Shown here: piece after piece, positions 10,933 to 20,798 of the stretch
Numbering within the stretch: the stretch's first letter is position 1
How the letters are laid out: each line of letters starts with the position of its first letter
Assembly (NCBI RefSeq): GCF_033546935.1
Contig: NZ_CP137854.1
Location: 1,240,001-1,304,000, forward strand
Length of the DNA: 64,000 nucleotides
Source of the DNA: Xylophilus sp. GOD-11R
Lineage (GTDB): Bacteria; Pseudomonadota; Gammaproteobacteria; Burkholderiales; Burkholderiaceae_C
Direction of reading: 5' to 3'
The notes under the pieces: model-generated
The model's database searches: none
Seen by the model: only the letters and a program-made list of their open reading frames with translations
What the model was told of the DNA's origin: nothing
Program-made: the position numbers and the translations under genes

Positions 10933-13000
10933 ACCCGCAGCGTCGGCCTACCAGCAGCGGCTGCACTGGATCCTGGCGGCCTATGTGGCCGGCGTGCTGC
11001 TGTTTCTGGGCGCGCTCGCCGCCGCGGAGAACGCCGGCCTGGCACGCCACTGGATCGGGCCGATCTTCCTGTTCTCGACGGTGATGGTCTATGCGGCCAT
11101 CGGCGTGTGGGGCCGCACCTCGGACCCGGGCGAGTACTACGTGGCCGGGCGCCGCATTCCGCCCATGTACAACGGCATGGCCTCAGCGGCCGACTGGATG
11201 AGCGCGGCCTCGTTCATCAGCCTGCCCGGCGCGCTGTACCTGCAGGGCTTCTCGGGCACGCCGGGGCAGGCGGGCGGACTGGCCTATCTGCTCGGCTGGA
11301 CCGGTGGCTTCTGCCTGGTGGCGATCCTGATCGCGCCACAGCTGCGGGCATTGAAGCTCTACACGGTTGCGGACTACTTCCAGATGCGTTTTGGCGGCTG
11401 CTGGCCGCGCCGGCTGGCGGCACTGGCGGCGGTGGCCTGTTCGTTCACCTATGTGGTCGCGCAGATCTACGGCGTGGGCCTGATCGCCTCGCGGCTGACC
11501 GGCGTGCAGTTCGAGATCGGCATCATGTTGGGCCTGGGCGGCGTGCTGCTGTGCTCGTTCCTGGGAGGCATGCGCGCCATCACCTGGACGCAGGTGTCGC
11601 AGTACGTCGTGCTGCTGCTGGCGTTTCTGATCCCGGTGTCGTGGCTGGCTTGGAAACAATTCGGCAACCCGCTCGCGCCGCTGGTCTACGGCGCGCAGAT
11701 GCCGCGCATCGCGGCGCTGGAGGACCGGCTGCGCGACGACCCCGCCGAGCAGGAAGTGGCCGGGCTTTACCGCGACCGGGCGCTCGGCTGGGCGCAGCGA
11801 CTGCAGGACGTGGACGCTGCGCTGGCACGGGACCGGGAGGCGGCGCAGGAACGCATCCGCGCGATGCGGGCGCGCAATGCGGACGTCGGCGAGATCGTCG
11901 TCGCCAGCCGGGCCCTGGCGACCCTGCCGCGCGATGCCCGCGACGCACGCGAACGCTGGACCCGCGCGCAACGCGAGGACAGCGAACGCGCCCAGGCCCT
12001 GGGCGGCCTGCCGCCGCACGCCACGCCCTACGCCGGCGACCCGCATGGGTCGCCCGCCGAGCAGGAAGCCTTCGAGCTGTCGCGTCGCAACTTTCTGGCG
12101 CTGATGTTCTGCCTGATGGTCGGCACCGCCGGCCTGCCGCACCTGCTCACCCGCTACTACACGGTGCCCGGCGTGCGTGCGGCGCGCAGTTCGGTGGCCT
12201 GGTCGCTGGTGTTCATCGCGGTGCTGTATTCGGGCGCGCCGGCGCTGGCGGCGATGGTGAAGTTCGAGGTCATGCAGCACCTGGCGGGCAGCCATTTCGA
12301 CACGCTGCCGGACTGGATCGCCCAGTGGGCGCGGGTGGACCCGTCGCTGGTGTCCATCGAGGACATCAACGGCGACGGCATCCTGCAGTTCGGCGAACTG
12401 CGCCTGGGGGCCGACGTGGTGATGCTGGCCGCGCCCGAGCTGGCGGGGCTGCCCTACGTGGTGTCGGGCCTGGTGGCCGCGGGTGGCCTGGCGGCGGCGC
12501 TGTCGACCGCCGACGGCCTGCTGCTCACCATCAGCAATGCGCTGGTGCGCGATATCGCGCTGCCCGAAATGCGGCGCCCGCTGTCGCCGGAGCAGCGGGT
12601 GATTCTCACCAAGTTCGCGCTGCTGGCGGTGGCCATGGTGGCGGCGGTGGCCGCGGCGGTGCGCTCGGCCGAGATTTTGTCGCTGGTGTCGGCCTCGTTC
12701 TCGCTGGCCGGATCGGCTTTCGTGCCGGTGATGCTGCTCGGCTTGTTCTGGCGCCGCACCAGCCGCGCGGGCGCGGTGGCGGGCATGCTGGCCGGGCTGC
12801 TCGTGGCGCTGTATTACATGCTCGTGCACGGCACGGGGCTGCGGTCGGCGCTGGGCGGCCTGGCGCCGCAGGGGGCACTGTGGTGGGGCATTCAGCCGGT
12901 GTCGGCCGGGGTGTTCGGCGTGCCGGCGGGGCTGGCGATGGCGGTCGTCGTCAGCCTGCTGCAGCCAGCCCCGGCACTGAAGCCTTCGACCGTCAGTTGA
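10925..13000 (+). CDS. Sodium:solute symporter, large subunit, with hydrophilic insert and EF-hand loop
   Basis: A 691-residue member of the sodium:solute symporter superfamily, in the branch that pairs with DUF4212. Family features include [31 protein letters not shown] near the sodium site, and [12 protein letters not shown]. Between transmembrane segments about residues 255–390 form a hydrophilic, Arg/Glu-rich predicted coiled coil. A canonical EF-hand calcium loop, [12 protein letters not shown], lies at 480–491 with ligand positions Asp480, Asn482, Asp484, Gln488 and Glu491. The start is GTG at 10925, overlapping the small subunit. The final bases overlap the convergent FKBP gene by eight. 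The substrate is not determinable. Confidence 0.88.
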   Translation: MPEPAASAYQQRLHWILAAYVAGVLLFLGALAAAENAGLARHWIGPIFLFSTVMVYAAIGVWGRTSDPGEYYVAGRRIPPMYNGMASAADWMSAASFISLPGALYLQGFSGTPGQAGGLAYLLGWTGGFCLVAILIAPQLRALKLYTVADYFQMRFGGCWPRRLAALAAVACSFTYVVAQIYGVGLIASRLTGVQFEIGIMLGLGGVLLCSFLGGMRAITWTQVSQYVVLLLAFLIPVSWLAWKQFGNPLAPLVYGAQMPRIAALEDRLRDDPAEQEVAGLYRDRALGWAQRLQDVDAALARDREAAQERIRAMRARNADVGEIVVASRALATLPRDARDARERWTRAQREDSERAQALGGLPPHATPYAGDPHGSPAEQEAFELSRRNFLALMFCLMVGTAGLPHLLTRYYTVPGVRAARSSVAWSLVFIAVLYSGAPALAAMVKFEVMQHLAGSHFDTLPDWIAQWARVDPSLVSIEDINGDGILQFGELRLGADVVMLAAPELAGLPYVVSGLVAAGGLAAALSTADGLLLTISNALVRDIALPEMRRPLSPEQRVILTKFALLAVAMVAAVAAAVRSAEILSLVSASFSLAGSAFVPVMLLGLFWRRTSRAGAVAGMLAGLLVALYYMLVHGTGLRSALGGLAPQGALWWGIQPVSAGVFGVPAGLAMAVVVSLLQPAPALKPSTVS

Positions 13001-13718
13001 CGGCCAGCAGTTCCACGTCGAACTTCAGCGTGGCGTTGGGCGGAATGACGCCGCCGGCCCCGCGTGCGCCGTAACCGAGCTTGGGCGGGATGATCAGGGT
13101 GCGCTTGCCGCCGACCTTCATGCCCTGCACGCCTTCGTCCCAGCCCTGGATGACCATGCCGCCGCCCAGCGGAAATTCGAAGGGGTCGTTGCGGTCCAGG
13201 CTGGAGTCGAATTTGGCGCCCTGTTCGCCGTTCTGGTAGAGCCAGCCGGTGTAATGCACGCTGACGTTCCTGCCGCGAACCGCCTCGGCGCCGGTGCCGA
13301 CCTGGGTGTCGTCGATCACCAGGCCCGGCGAGGTGCCGCCGGCTTCTTCCTCGTCGTCCTCGCCTTCGACTTCGAGCAGTTCCACGTCGAACTTCAATGT
13401 GGCGTTGGGCGGAATGACGCCGCCGGCACCGCGCGCGCCATAACCGAGTTCAGCCGGAATGATGAGGGTGCGCTTGCCGCCGACCTTCATGCCCTGCACG
13501 CCTTCGTCCCAGCCCTTGATCACCATGCCGGCGCCGAGCGCGAACTCGAAAGGCGAGCGGCGGTCGACGCTGGAATCGAACTTCTTGCCCTGGGTGCCGT
13601 TCTCGAAAAGCCAGCCGGTGTAGTGCACCGACACGCCCTTTCCGCGCGTGGCTTCGGCGCCGGTGCCGGTTTCGGTGTCTTCGTATTGCAGGCCGGAGGC
13701 TGTGCTGGTGAGCGCCAT
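12993..13718 (-). CDS. Tandem two-domain FKBP-type peptidyl-prolyl isomerase
   Basis: A 241-residue protein made of two nearly identical FKBP domains (about 1–117 and 128–241) joined by the acidic linker [11 protein letters not shown]. Each copy has [40 protein letters not shown] and [18 protein letters not shown], so the residues lining the isomerase pocket are present in both. No signal peptide is seen, so it should be cytoplasmic and assist folding by cis–trans isomerisation of prolines. Most bacterial homologues have a single domain of about 115 residues; this one arose by internal duplication. Its 3' end overlaps the symporter's by eight bases. Confidence 0.93.
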   Translation of the reverse strand: MALTSTASGLQYEDTETGTGAEATRGKGVSVHYTGWLFENGTQGKKFDSSVDRRSPFEFALGAGMVIKGWDEGVQGMKVGGKRTLIIPAELGYGARGAGGVIPPNATLKFDVELLEVEGEDDEEEAGGTSPGLVIDDTQVGTGAEAVRGRNVSVHYTGWLYQNGEQGAKFDSSLDRNDPFEFPLGGGMVIQGWDEGVQGMKVGGKRTLIIPPKLGYGARGAGGVIPPNATLKFDVELLAVN

Positions 13719-13813
13719 GGAATCTGTTCTCCTGGATATCGCGGCGAAGTGCCGCTTTCATGGTTGAGCCGGGCATTATCGAAAATTCCCGAACCCCTCC
13801 TGTCGCAGGCGGT

Positions 13814-14128
13814 TCAGGCGTCGTGGATGCGCTGCAGCGCGGCGTTGCGCAGCAGGCCGGCGGCGGTGCGATAGCGGTCGGGCAAGCCGCTGGCCGTGGC
13901 GGCATCGAACTCCGGCAAGGTGCTCGCTTCCAGTTCGTCGCACAGCTCGACCAGTTCGATCGAGTAGGGGTTGCGCGGCCCGAGCAGCCGGTCGAGCGCC
14001 GACTTGGCGATGTAGGCCAGCCGCACGAAAGCCTGCGGGTCGTCGGCATGGCTGCGGGCCTTGGCCTTGGCCTGGAAGATCTCTGCCAGTTCGGTGATTC
14101 GCGCGTCGTCGTCGTGCATCTGGTCCAT
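13814..14128 (-). CDS. Small hypothetical protein
   Basis: A 104-residue acidic, helix-rich protein that I do not recognise. It begins MDQMHDDDARITELAEIF and contains LAYIAKSALDRLLGPRNPYSIELVEL. No signal peptide, membrane segment, cysteine pair or nucleotide motif is visible. It is transcribed in the same direction as pth (108 bases upstream) and the FKBP gene (95 bases downstream). Codon usage looks like that of its neighbours, which supports it being a real gene. Confidence 0.6.
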   Translation of the reverse strand: MDQMHDDDARITELAEIFQAKAKARSHADDPQAFVRLAYIAKSALDRLLGPRNPYSIELVELCDELEASTLPEFDAATASGLPDRYRTAAGLLRNAALQRIHDA

Positions 14129-14235
14129 AGACCGTCATGTACGCCCTGCGGACCGCTGGTGGATGTTCCTGGCGTGAGTTTTTTGTGAGAAAGCGTGCTG
14201 CGCGAGCGCTCACAAACCCTGTCGATCCAGGTCCT

Positions 14236-14844
14236 TCACACGCCTGCGGGACGCGGGGGCTTGGGCCGGGGCGACTCCGCGGTGTGAATCAGCTTGGTTG
14301 CTTCCACCATGTCGCCCTGGAGTAGCGCGGGCACGGCAGCCAGGCTGCGGTCCAGGCATTGTTCGATCGCGATCCGGTCGTCGGGCGACGGTTTCTTGAG
14401 CACCCAGTTCACTACCTCGCTTTTCACGCCGGGATGGCCAACGCCCAGGCGCAGCCGCCAGTAGTCGGCGCTGCCGAGCTGGGCATGGATGTCGCGCAGG
14501 CCGTTGTGGCCGGCGTGGCCGCCGCCTTTCTTGAGCTTGACGGTGCCCGGCGCGATGTCGAGCTCGTCGTGGGCGACCAGGATTTCCTCCGGCGCGATCT
14601 TGAAGAAGCGCGCCAGCGCCGCGACCGACCTGCCCGAAGCGTTCATGTAGGTGAGCGGCTCCAGCAACCACACCGACTGGCCGGCGACGCTGGTGCGGCC
14701 CATCAGGCCCCAATAACCTTTTTCGACCGCCATCGGCACCTTCAGCTGGCGCGCGAGGCCGTCGATCCACCAGAAGCCGGCGTTGTGACGGGTCGCCTCG
14801 TATTCCGGGCCCGGGTTGCCCAGGCCGACGAAGAGTTTGATCAT
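14236..14844 (-). CDS. pth: Peptidyl-tRNA hydrolase
   Basis: A 202-residue enzyme that frees tRNA from stalled peptidyl-tRNA in the cytoplasm. The diagnostic N-terminus is [23 protein letters not shown] with catalytic His20, followed by [20 protein letters not shown] (catalytic Asp about 94) and [13 protein letters not shown]. Length is near the family norm with a short Pro/Arg-rich tail. In many betaproteobacteria pth sits next to the 50S protein L25 and ribose-phosphate pyrophosphokinase genes; here it follows the tautomerase of the hexarate operon instead, 98 bases away. Confidence 0.97.
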   Translation of the reverse strand: MIKLFVGLGNPGPEYEATRHNAGFWWIDGLARQLKVPMAVEKGYWGLMGRTSVAGQSVWLLEPLTYMNASGRSVAALARFFKIAPEEILVAHDELDIAPGTVKLKKGGGHAGHNGLRDIHAQLGSADYWRLRLGVGHPGVKSEVVNWVLKKPSPDDRIAIEQCLDRSLAAVPALLQGDMVEATKLIHTAESPRPKPPRPAGV

Positions 14845-14900
14845 GGAAGAAGAAGCGGTGCTGCCGATGCGGCTGGGGAAAAAGCCGCGAAATTTAGCAC

Positions 14901-14930
14901 GCGCTTCTCTGCGCTTCTCTGCGCTTCTTG
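14901..14930. repeat. Three tandem 10-bp repeats
   Basis: GCGCTTCTCT occurs twice and GCGCTTCTTG once in direct succession between the hexarate operon end and pth. It is possibly slippage-prone and has no obvious function. Confidence 0.6.
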
Positions 14931-14942
14931 GCGCTCGCTGCC

Positions 14943-15311
14943 TCAGGCCGGCAGCACTTCCTTGACGTAGGACGGCTTGTGCATCTCCACGATTTCCACG
15001 CTGAGCTGCACCATCATCCCGGCAGGGCGCGGGATGCGGTTGCGCATGACCACGCCGATGCGTTCGGTCAGCGCGGCCTTGGTCGCGTCGTCGCGGCCGG
15101 GCAGCACCCGCAAAACGCAGTACACGAAGCCCCGCGCGCCCGCGCCGGTGCCCACCACGTAGTCATCCAGCGGCACGATGCGCGACTTGAGGTCGGGCTC
15201 GTTGCGAATCTGGCCGCTGGCCACCAGCGTTTCGTTGACCTCGCGCAACGTCTCGGCCAGCGCGAAGCCGTCCTCCAGGTTGCGGGTGTACTCGATGGTG
15301 AGGTGGGGCAT
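14943..15311 (-). CDS. 5-carboxymethyl-2-hydroxymuconate isomerase-like tautomerase
   Basis: A 122-residue member of the CHMI branch of the tautomerase superfamily. It begins [12 protein letters not shown]; Pro1 after Met removal is the catalytic base in this superfamily. In homoprotocatechuate degradation CHMI converts one enol/keto dienoate isomer to another. No other gene of that pathway is present here. The gene is instead the last of a leftward operon with garD, a Bug protein and an aldehyde dehydrogenase (20 bases downstream of the latter). It may tautomerise the enol released by the hexarate dehydratases, which is inference. Name by family with confidence, by substrate with caution. 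Confidence 0.8.
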   Translation of the reverse strand: MPHLTIEYTRNLEDGFALAETLREVNETLVASGQIRNEPDLKSRIVPLDDYVVGTGAGARGFVYCVLRVLPGRDDATKAALTERIGVVMRNRIPRPAGMMVQLSVEIVEMHKPSYVKEVLPA

Positions 15312-15330
15312 GCGGAGTCTCCTGGGGCGG

Positions 15331-16776
15331 TTACGCGAGGGTGTAGGCGGTCTTCACCGTGGTGAAGAATTCCTGCGCGTATTTTCCCTGCTCGCGCGGC
15401 CCGTAGCTGCTGCCCTTGCGGCCGCCGAAAGGCACGTGGTAGTCCACGCCCGCGGTCGGCAGGTTCACCATCACCATGCCGGCCTGGCTGTGGCGTTTGA
15501 AGTGCGTGGCGTACTTCAGCGAGGTGGTGGCGATCCCGGCGGACAGGCCGAACTCGGTGTCGTTCGACAGCGCCAGTGCCTCTTCGTAGTCCTTGGCCTG
15601 GATCACGCTGGCGACCGGGCCGAAGACTTCCTCGCGGTTGATGCGCATGCCGGCGGTGGTGTCGGTGAACAGCGTCGGCGCCATGAAGAAGCCTTCGTTG
15701 CCGCTGCCGGTGTGGCAGGCGATGCGCTCGCCACCGGCCACCAGGCGAGCGCCCTCGGCCTTGGCGATCTCGACATAGCTCAGGTCGGTATCGAGCTGCG
15801 CCTGGCTGGAGACCGGGCCCATGTCGGTGCCGGCCGTGAGCGCGTCGCCGACCTTGATCCTTGCCATGCGCGCGGTCAGCGCCTCGATGAACTTCGGATA
15901 GATGCCCTGAGTCACGATCAGCCGGCTCGATGCGGTGCAGCGCTGGCCGGTGGAATAGAAGGCCGACTGCGTGCAAAGCTCCACGGCCTGCGCCAGGTCG
16001 GCGTCGTCCAGTACGATCTGCGGGTTCTTGCCGCCCATCTCCAGCTGCACCTTCTTGCCGCCCTCGACGGCAAGCGCGGCCAGCCGGCGGCCCACGCCGA
16101 CCGAGCCGGTGAAGCTGACCGCGTCGATGCCGGGATGCTTGACCAGCGCGTCTCCGATCACGCTGCCGCGGCCCATCACCAGGTTGAACACGCCCGCGGG
16201 GATGCCGCTGCGGCTGATGATCTCGGCCAGCGCCCAGGCGCAGCCCGGCACCAGGTCGGCGGGCTTCAACACCACGCAGTTACCGAAGGCCAGCGCGGGC
16301 GCGATCTTCCAGGCGGGAATCGCGATGGGGAAGTTCCACGGCGTCACCAGGCCGACCACACCGACCGGCTCGCGGGTGATTTCCACGCCGATGCCCGGGC
16401 GCACCGAGGGCACCGTCTCGCCCGACAGGCGCAGGCATTCGCCGGCGAAGAACTTGAAGATCTGGCCGGCGCGGGTGGCCTCGCCGATGCCTTCGGCCTT
16501 GGTCTTGCCTTCCTCGCGGGCCAGCAGCGTGCCCAACTCTTCGCGGCGCGCCAGGATCTCGGTGGCGATCTTGTCGAGCGCGTCGCTGCGCGCCTGGATG
16601 CCGCTGGTCGACCAGGCCGGGAAGGCCGCGCGAGCGGCAGCCACCGCCGCATCCACGTGCGTGGCATCGCCCTGGGCGTACTCGCCGATCACGTCTGCCA
16701 GGTTCGAGGGGTTGCGGTTGGGCGACAGGGCGATGCCGGCTTTCCATTCGCCGGCGATGAGGTTCAGGTGTTCCAT
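15331..16776 (-). CDS. 2-oxoglutarate semialdehyde dehydrogenase (aldehyde dehydrogenase family)
   Basis: A 481-residue NAD(P)-dependent aldehyde dehydrogenase. The Rossmann region has TPWNFPIAIPAWK, the general base is Glu246 in LEMGGKNP, and the nucleophile is Cys280 in GQRCTASS. In hexarate catabolism KdgD releases 2,5-dioxopentanoate, and this class of enzyme oxidises it to 2-oxoglutarate. The assignment rests on the locus holding garD, kdgD and gudD as well as on sequence. Succinate-semialdehyde or other aldehydes cannot be excluded as substrates. It lies 76 bases after a Bug-protein gene in the same operon. Confidence 0.9.
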   Translation of the reverse strand: MEHLNLIAGEWKAGIALSPNRNPSNLADVIGEYAQGDATHVDAAVAAARAAFPAWSTSGIQARSDALDKIATEILARREELGTLLAREEGKTKAEGIGEATRAGQIFKFFAGECLRLSGETVPSVRPGIGVEITREPVGVVGLVTPWNFPIAIPAWKIAPALAFGNCVVLKPADLVPGCAWALAEIISRSGIPAGVFNLVMGRGSVIGDALVKHPGIDAVSFTGSVGVGRRLAALAVEGGKKVQLEMGGKNPQIVLDDADLAQAVELCTQSAFYSTGQRCTASSRLIVTQGIYPKFIEALTARMARIKVGDALTAGTDMGPVSSQAQLDTDLSYVEIAKAEGARLVAGGERIACHTGSGNEGFFMAPTLFTDTTAGMRINREEVFGPVASVIQAKDYEEALALSNDTEFGLSAGIATTSLKYATHFKRHSQAGMVMVNLPTAGVDYHVPFGGRKGSSYGPREQGKYAQEFFTTVKTAYTLA

Positions 16777-16852
16777 GGTGTGCGTTCAGGATGAAGAAAT
16801 GCGGTGTGCGAGACGATAGGAAAAAAGGCGCTGGGAAGTCCTGCGCCTGTTT

Positions 16853-17824
16853 TCATTCGAGCTTGATGCCGGCGGCCTTGACCACCTGCGCCCACTTGGC
16901 CACCTCGGCCTTCTGGAAGTCGGCGAACTGCGCCGGCGTGAAGGTCGAAGGCTGCATGCCCAGCGACTTCAGCCGCTCCTGCATCTCGGGCGTGGCGAGG
17001 ATCTTCAGGATCTCGGCGTTGAGCCGGTCCACGATCGGCTTGGGCGTGCCGGCCGGCGCGAAGATGCCCTGCCAGGACAGCACCTCGAAGCCCGGCAGCG
17101 TCTCGGCCACGGTGGGTACGTCGGGCATGGATTCGAGGCGCTTGGCCGAGCTCACCGCCAGCGCGCGCAGCTTGCCCGACTGGATATGGGCGCCGGCCAC
17201 CACGGTGGTGTCGAACATCATGTCGACCTGGCCGGCGATCACGTCCTGGATCGCCGGGCCGGAGCCCTTGTAGGGCACGTGCACGAACTTGGCGCCGGCC
17301 TTGTAGCCGAGCAGCTCCAGGGTCATGTGCTGCGAGGTGCCGTTGCCGGCGGAGGCCGAGGTCACCGAATCGGGCTTGGCCTTGGCCGCGGCGATCACGT
17401 CCTTGAGCGACTTGTACGGGCTCTTCTCGCCCACCACCAGCACCACCGGATTGGCGCCGATCAGCACGATGGGCGTGAAGGACTTGATCGGGTCGTAGCC
17501 GAGCTTGGGATAGAGGCTGACGTTGATCGCGTGCGAGCTCACCGTGCCGCCGACGATGGTGTAGCCGTCGGCCGGCGCCCGTGCGGCGAGTTCCGAGCCG
17601 ATGCTGCCGCCCGCGCCGCCGCGGTTGTCGACCACGAAGGTGGTGTTGAGCACCGCGCCGAGCTTGGTGCCGATGAGCCGGGCCAGGATGTCGGTGGTGC
17701 CCCCGGTGGGGAAGGGCACCACATAGGTGATCGGCTTGCTCGGCCAGCCGTCCTGGGCGAAAGCTGGCAGGGCGGCGGCGGTAATGGCTGCGACAGCAGC
17801 CTGAAGTGCGTGACGACGTTGCAT
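16853..17824 (-). CDS. Bug-family (tripartite tricarboxylate transporter type) periplasmic binding protein
   Basis: A 323-residue periplasmic solute-binding protein with signal peptide (MQRRHALQAAVAAITAAALPAFAQ, cleavage near 24). The Bug signature WPSKPITYVVPFPTGGTTDILAR follows at once, with later VPYKGSGPAIQDV and FAPAGTPKPIVDRLN. These proteins capture small carboxylates for a TctAB-type membrane pair, but no tctA or tctB is present here. Its position between garD and the aldehyde dehydrogenase suggests glucarate or galactarate as ligand. It is 188 bases downstream of garD, across a copy of the dispersed element. Confidence 0.93.
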   Translation of the reverse strand: MQRRHALQAAVAAITAAALPAFAQDGWPSKPITYVVPFPTGGTTDILARLIGTKLGAVLNTTFVVDNRGGAGGSIGSELAARAPADGYTIVGGTVSSHAINVSLYPKLGYDPIKSFTPIVLIGANPVVLVVGEKSPYKSLKDVIAAAKAKPDSVTSASAGNGTSQHMTLELLGYKAGAKFVHVPYKGSGPAIQDVIAGQVDMMFDTTVVAGAHIQSGKLRALAVSSAKRLESMPDVPTVAETLPGFEVLSWQGIFAPAGTPKPIVDRLNAEILKILATPEMQERLKSLGMQPSTFTPAQFADFQKAEVAKWAQVVKAAGIKLE

Positions 17825-17889
17825 GGTTTTGTCTCCCTTATCAACAGTTAACGAAAAAATCCGAGCCCGCAGCGCGAGTTCCCCACCAC

Positions 17890-18010
17890 GCTCCAGACTC
17901 GAGTGCGAAGCACGAGTGCCTCAGGGCCCGTCGCGCCGGGCCGCCCCAAGCGGCCGGGCCGCCCCCGGCAGGGGGTAGGCGGCCACACGAAGTGGGCAAG
18001 CCTGGGGGCG
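17890..18010 (-). repeat. Dispersed 3'-UTR-type element, copy downstream of garD
   Basis: On the minus strand the box GGCTTGCCCACTTCGTG (in about 17978–18005) begins eight bases after the garD stop and is followed by a CCCCC-loop-GGGGG hairpin near 17963–17976 and a GC-rich tail. Same order and orientation relative to the preceding gene as the other copies in the window. Confidence 0.75.
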
Positions 18011-18012
18011 AG

Positions 18013-19626
18013 TCAAGTCACCGGCGCGGGGTTGAACAGCACCAGCTGGTTGTGCAGCTTCCACTGCTCCGCCCAGGTCTTCTTGCGCCCGCTGGCCACG
18101 TCGAGCATCAGCTTGAACATCTCCCAGCCCACGTCCTCGATGCTCGCGTCGCCGTCGGCGATGCGGCCGGCGTTCACATCCATCAGGTCGTGCCAGCGCC
18201 GCGCCAGGTCGGTGCGCGTGGCCACCTTGATCACCGGTACCTGCGCCAGCCCGTAAGGCGTGCCGCGGCCGGTGGTGAACACGTGCAGGTTCATGCCGGC
18301 GGCCAGCTGCAGCGTGCCGCAGATGAAATCGCTCGCGGGCGTGGCCGCATACACCAGTCCGCGCTGGATGCCCTCGCCGCGCAGCCGCTGGCCCGGCGAC
18401 AGCACACCCGAGATCGGCGAGGTGCCCGACTTGATGATCGAGCCCATCGCCTTCTCGACGATGTTCGACAGCCCGCCTTTCTTGTTGCCGGGCGAGGTGT
18501 TGGCGCTGCGGTCGGCGGCGCCGCGCTGCAGGTAGGCGTCGTACCAGGCCATCTCGCGGATCATGGCCTCGGCCACCTCCGGGCTGCTCGCCCGCGAGGT
18601 CAGCTGGTCGATGCCGTCGCGCACCTCGGTCACCTCGGAGAACATCACAGTGGCGCCCGCGCGCACCAGCAGATCGGTGCAGAAGCCCACCGCCGGATTG
18701 GCCGTGGCGCCCGAGAACGCGTCGCTTCCGCCGCATTGCACGCCCACGATCAGCTCGGAGGCCGGGCAGGTCTCGCGCTGACGGGCGTTGAGCCGCTCCA
18801 GGTGCTCCTCGGCCTGCCGCATGATGTGATCGACCATGGACATGAAGCCGACGTGCTCGTCGTCCTGCAGGCACACCACGTCCAGCGGCGCCTCGGCGTT
18901 CGCGCCCACGTCGGCCACGTCCACCGCGCGTTCGTCCACGATGGGAATGCTGCCCGGCGGCATCAGGCGCTCGGGTTGCAGCTTCTCGCAGCCCAGGCTG
19001 ACCATCATCACTTCGCCGCCAAAATTGGGGTTGAGGCTGATGTTGCGCAGCGTGCGAATCGGGATCTTGGCGTCCGGCGCGTCGATCGCGACGCCGCAGC
19101 CATAACCGTGCTCCAGCGCCACCACGTCGTCCACGTTGGAAAAGCGCGGCAGCAGCTCCTTCTTGATGCGGTCGATGGCGTAGTCGGTGACACCGGCCAC
19201 GCACTGCACCGTCTGGGTGATGGCCAGGATGTTGCGGGTGCCGACCGTGCCGTCGGGGTTGCGAAAGCCCTCGAAGGTGTAGCCCTCCAGCGGCGCCTGC
19301 GGGGCAGGGCGCACCGTGGAGATCGGCAGGCCGTCGAGTGAGCGCGCGTCGGGCATGTCGAGCACCCGCTCATGCACCCAGCTGCCGGCCGGCAGGTCCT
19401 TGGTGGTGCGGCCGATGACCACGTTGTAGCGGCGGACCTCCGCGCCCAGGGGCAGGTCGGCGGTGGCGACCTTGTGGCCCTGGGGCACCCGTTCGCGCAG
19501 CACGGTGCCGTCGGGCAGCACCGCACCGGCGTCCAGGCCGCCGTCGTTGGCGACGATGGCAACGTTGTCATCCGGGTGCATGCGGATCGCATGCGGCGGT
19601 CGTTGGGGGGAGACGATGGCGTTCAT
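18013..19626 (-). CDS. garD: D-galactarate dehydratase
   Basis: A 537-residue enzyme of the UxaA/GarD family that dehydrates D-galactarate to 5-dehydro-4-deoxy-D-glucarate; E. coli GarD is 523 residues. The N-terminal SAF-like domain includes [15 protein letters not shown]. The main domain has [28 protein letters not shown] with metal-ligand candidates, [30 protein letters not shown] and [17 protein letters not shown]. The ATG at 19626 was preferred over an upstream in-frame codon because it begins MNAIVSPQR and leaves room for the operator. It heads the leftward operon, divergent from the FadR-type regulator. Confidence 0.96.
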   Translation of the reverse strand: MNAIVSPQRPPHAIRMHPDDNVAIVANDGGLDAGAVLPDGTVLRERVPQGHKVATADLPLGAEVRRYNVVIGRTTKDLPAGSWVHERVLDMPDARSLDGLPISTVRPAPQAPLEGYTFEGFRNPDGTVGTRNILAITQTVQCVAGVTDYAIDRIKKELLPRFSNVDDVVALEHGYGCGVAIDAPDAKIPIRTLRNISLNPNFGGEVMMVSLGCEKLQPERLMPPGSIPIVDERAVDVADVGANAEAPLDVVCLQDDEHVGFMSMVDHIMRQAEEHLERLNARQRETCPASELIVGVQCGGSDAFSGATANPAVGFCTDLLVRAGATVMFSEVTEVRDGIDQLTSRASSPEVAEAMIREMAWYDAYLQRGAADRSANTSPGNKKGGLSNIVEKAMGSIIKSGTSPISGVLSPGQRLRGEGIQRGLVYAATPASDFICGTLQLAAGMNLHVFTTGRGTPYGLAQVPVIKVATRTDLARRWHDLMDVNAGRIADGDASIEDVGWEMFKLMLDVASGRKKTWAEQWKLHNQLVLFNPAPVT

Positions 19627-19735
19627 GGGGGTGGGGCGGGGGCCCGTCGAAGTGGCGGTTCGCCGTGATGTGAACACGGAAACGGCATCCGGTGGGGGCC
19701 TGGGGTTTGTCTCGGGTTTTTCTTCGGTGTCGTAT

Positions 19736-19748
19736 GTTGTCGTACAAC
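19736..19748. promoter_or_regulatory. 13-bp palindrome, probable operator of the FadR-type regulator
   Basis: GTTGTCGTACAAC has perfect 5-bp arms around CGT, with the GT…AC core common in GntR-family operators. It sits in the 146-bp gap between garD and the divergent regulator gene, 25 bases before the regulator start. An 11-of-13 match recurs at 20730–20742, upstream of the rightward operon. Confidence 0.6.
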
Positions 19749-19772
19749 GTCGTGACGCATTATCATCAAGCG

Positions 19773-20612
19773 ATGGTCAGCCCGTCAACCGAGATTTCGC
19801 CCGAAACCGCCGCCCCCGCCGAGGCGCCGGCGGACCTGCCGCCGCCGCAGGCGCGCCCGCGTTCGCGCAGCCTGGCGCACGGCCTGGTCGACGACTTGAG
19901 TGGACGAATCCGCAGTCAGGTGCTGCGGCCCGGCGACAAGCTGCCGACCGAGTCGGCCATCATGCAGACCTATGGCGTGAGTCGCACCGTGGTGCGCGAG
20001 GCCTTGTCCAAGCTGCAGGCCGCCGGGCTGGTGGAAACGCGGCACGGCATCGGCACCTTCGTGCTGGCGGCGCGCCCGGGCGGCATTTTCCGGCTCGATC
20101 CGGCCGACATGGGCAATTCGATCGATGCCATCGCGGTGCTCGAACTGCGCATCAGCCTGGAGACCGAAGCCGCGGGCCTGGCCAGCAACCGCCGCGGTGA
20201 ACGCGATCTGGCCGACATGCGCGATGCACTCTCAGCCTTCGCGGCCGCCGTCGCCGCAGGCACCGACACGGTGGAGCCGGACTTCCGCTTCCATCTGGCC
20301 ATCGCGCGTGCCACCGGCAACCGGTACTTCGCCGACATCCTGGATCACCTGGGCGCCACCATCATTCCGCGCACCCGCATCACCGCCACCCGCATCCCGC
20401 GCGAAGACCAGTCGAACTACCTGCAGCGGGTCAACCGCGAGCACGACGAGATCTTCGAGGCCATCGCACGCGGCGACGCCGAATCGGCGCGTGCCGCGAT
20501 GCGGGTGCACCTCACCAACAGCCGCGAGCGCTTGCTGCGGGCACGAGCCGCCGCGCAGGCGGCGCAAGTGGCCCAGCAAGCGGCGCCCGACAGCAGTCCC
20601 GGCGGCAACTGA
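19773..20612 (+). CDS. FadR-subfamily GntR transcriptional regulator of the hexarate locus
   Basis: A 279-residue regulator with an N-terminal winged helix ([21 protein letters not shown], then [31 protein letters not shown]) and a C-terminal all-helical FCD ligand domain. FCD metal and ligand residues are suggested by [14 protein letters not shown] and [28 protein letters not shown]. The start at 19773 skips a 27-residue upstream extension that would run through the operator. An Ala/Pro-rich leader of about 40 residues precedes the DNA-binding domain. It probably senses a hexarate or pathway intermediate and controls both divergent operons. Confidence 0.9.
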   Translation: MVSPSTEISPETAAPAEAPADLPPPQARPRSRSLAHGLVDDLSGRIRSQVLRPGDKLPTESAIMQTYGVSRTVVREALSKLQAAGLVETRHGIGTFVLAARPGGIFRLDPADMGNSIDAIAVLELRISLETEAAGLASNRRGERDLADMRDALSAFAAAVAAGTDTVEPDFRFHLAIARATGNRYFADILDHLGATIIPRTRITATRIPREDQSNYLQRVNREHDEIFEAIARGDAESARAAMRVHLTNSRERLLRARAAAQAAQVAQQAAPDSSPGGN

Positions 20613-20729
20613 GGTCGATGCCGCTTTGCGGCAGCCCGCACGGTATGGATTCGTGTGCGCTCCATGCCACGACCGACGCGGATCGTGGATAACCCTGATG
20701 GGCACCTGCTTGCCAGCCTCCTCTTTTTG

Positions 20730-20742
20730 GTTGTACGATGAC
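20730..20742. promoter_or_regulatory. Second copy of the regulator palindrome upstream of the Bug–kdgD operon
   Basis: GTTGTACGATGAC matches the reverse strand of the 19736 palindrome (GTTGTACGACAAC) at 11 of 13 positions. It lies 57 bases before the Bug-protein start. This places the rightward operon under the same regulator. Confidence 0.55.
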
Positions 20743-20798
20743 TGATCTCTTGGCGCCAGACCAAAATCCAACTTCATCCGGAGAGGAGACAAAGCTTC

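Noticed and set aside
14137..14325. Small forward open frame between the hypothetical gene and pth
   Set aside because: It runs antisense into the pth 3' end and has no ribosome site or recognisable product.
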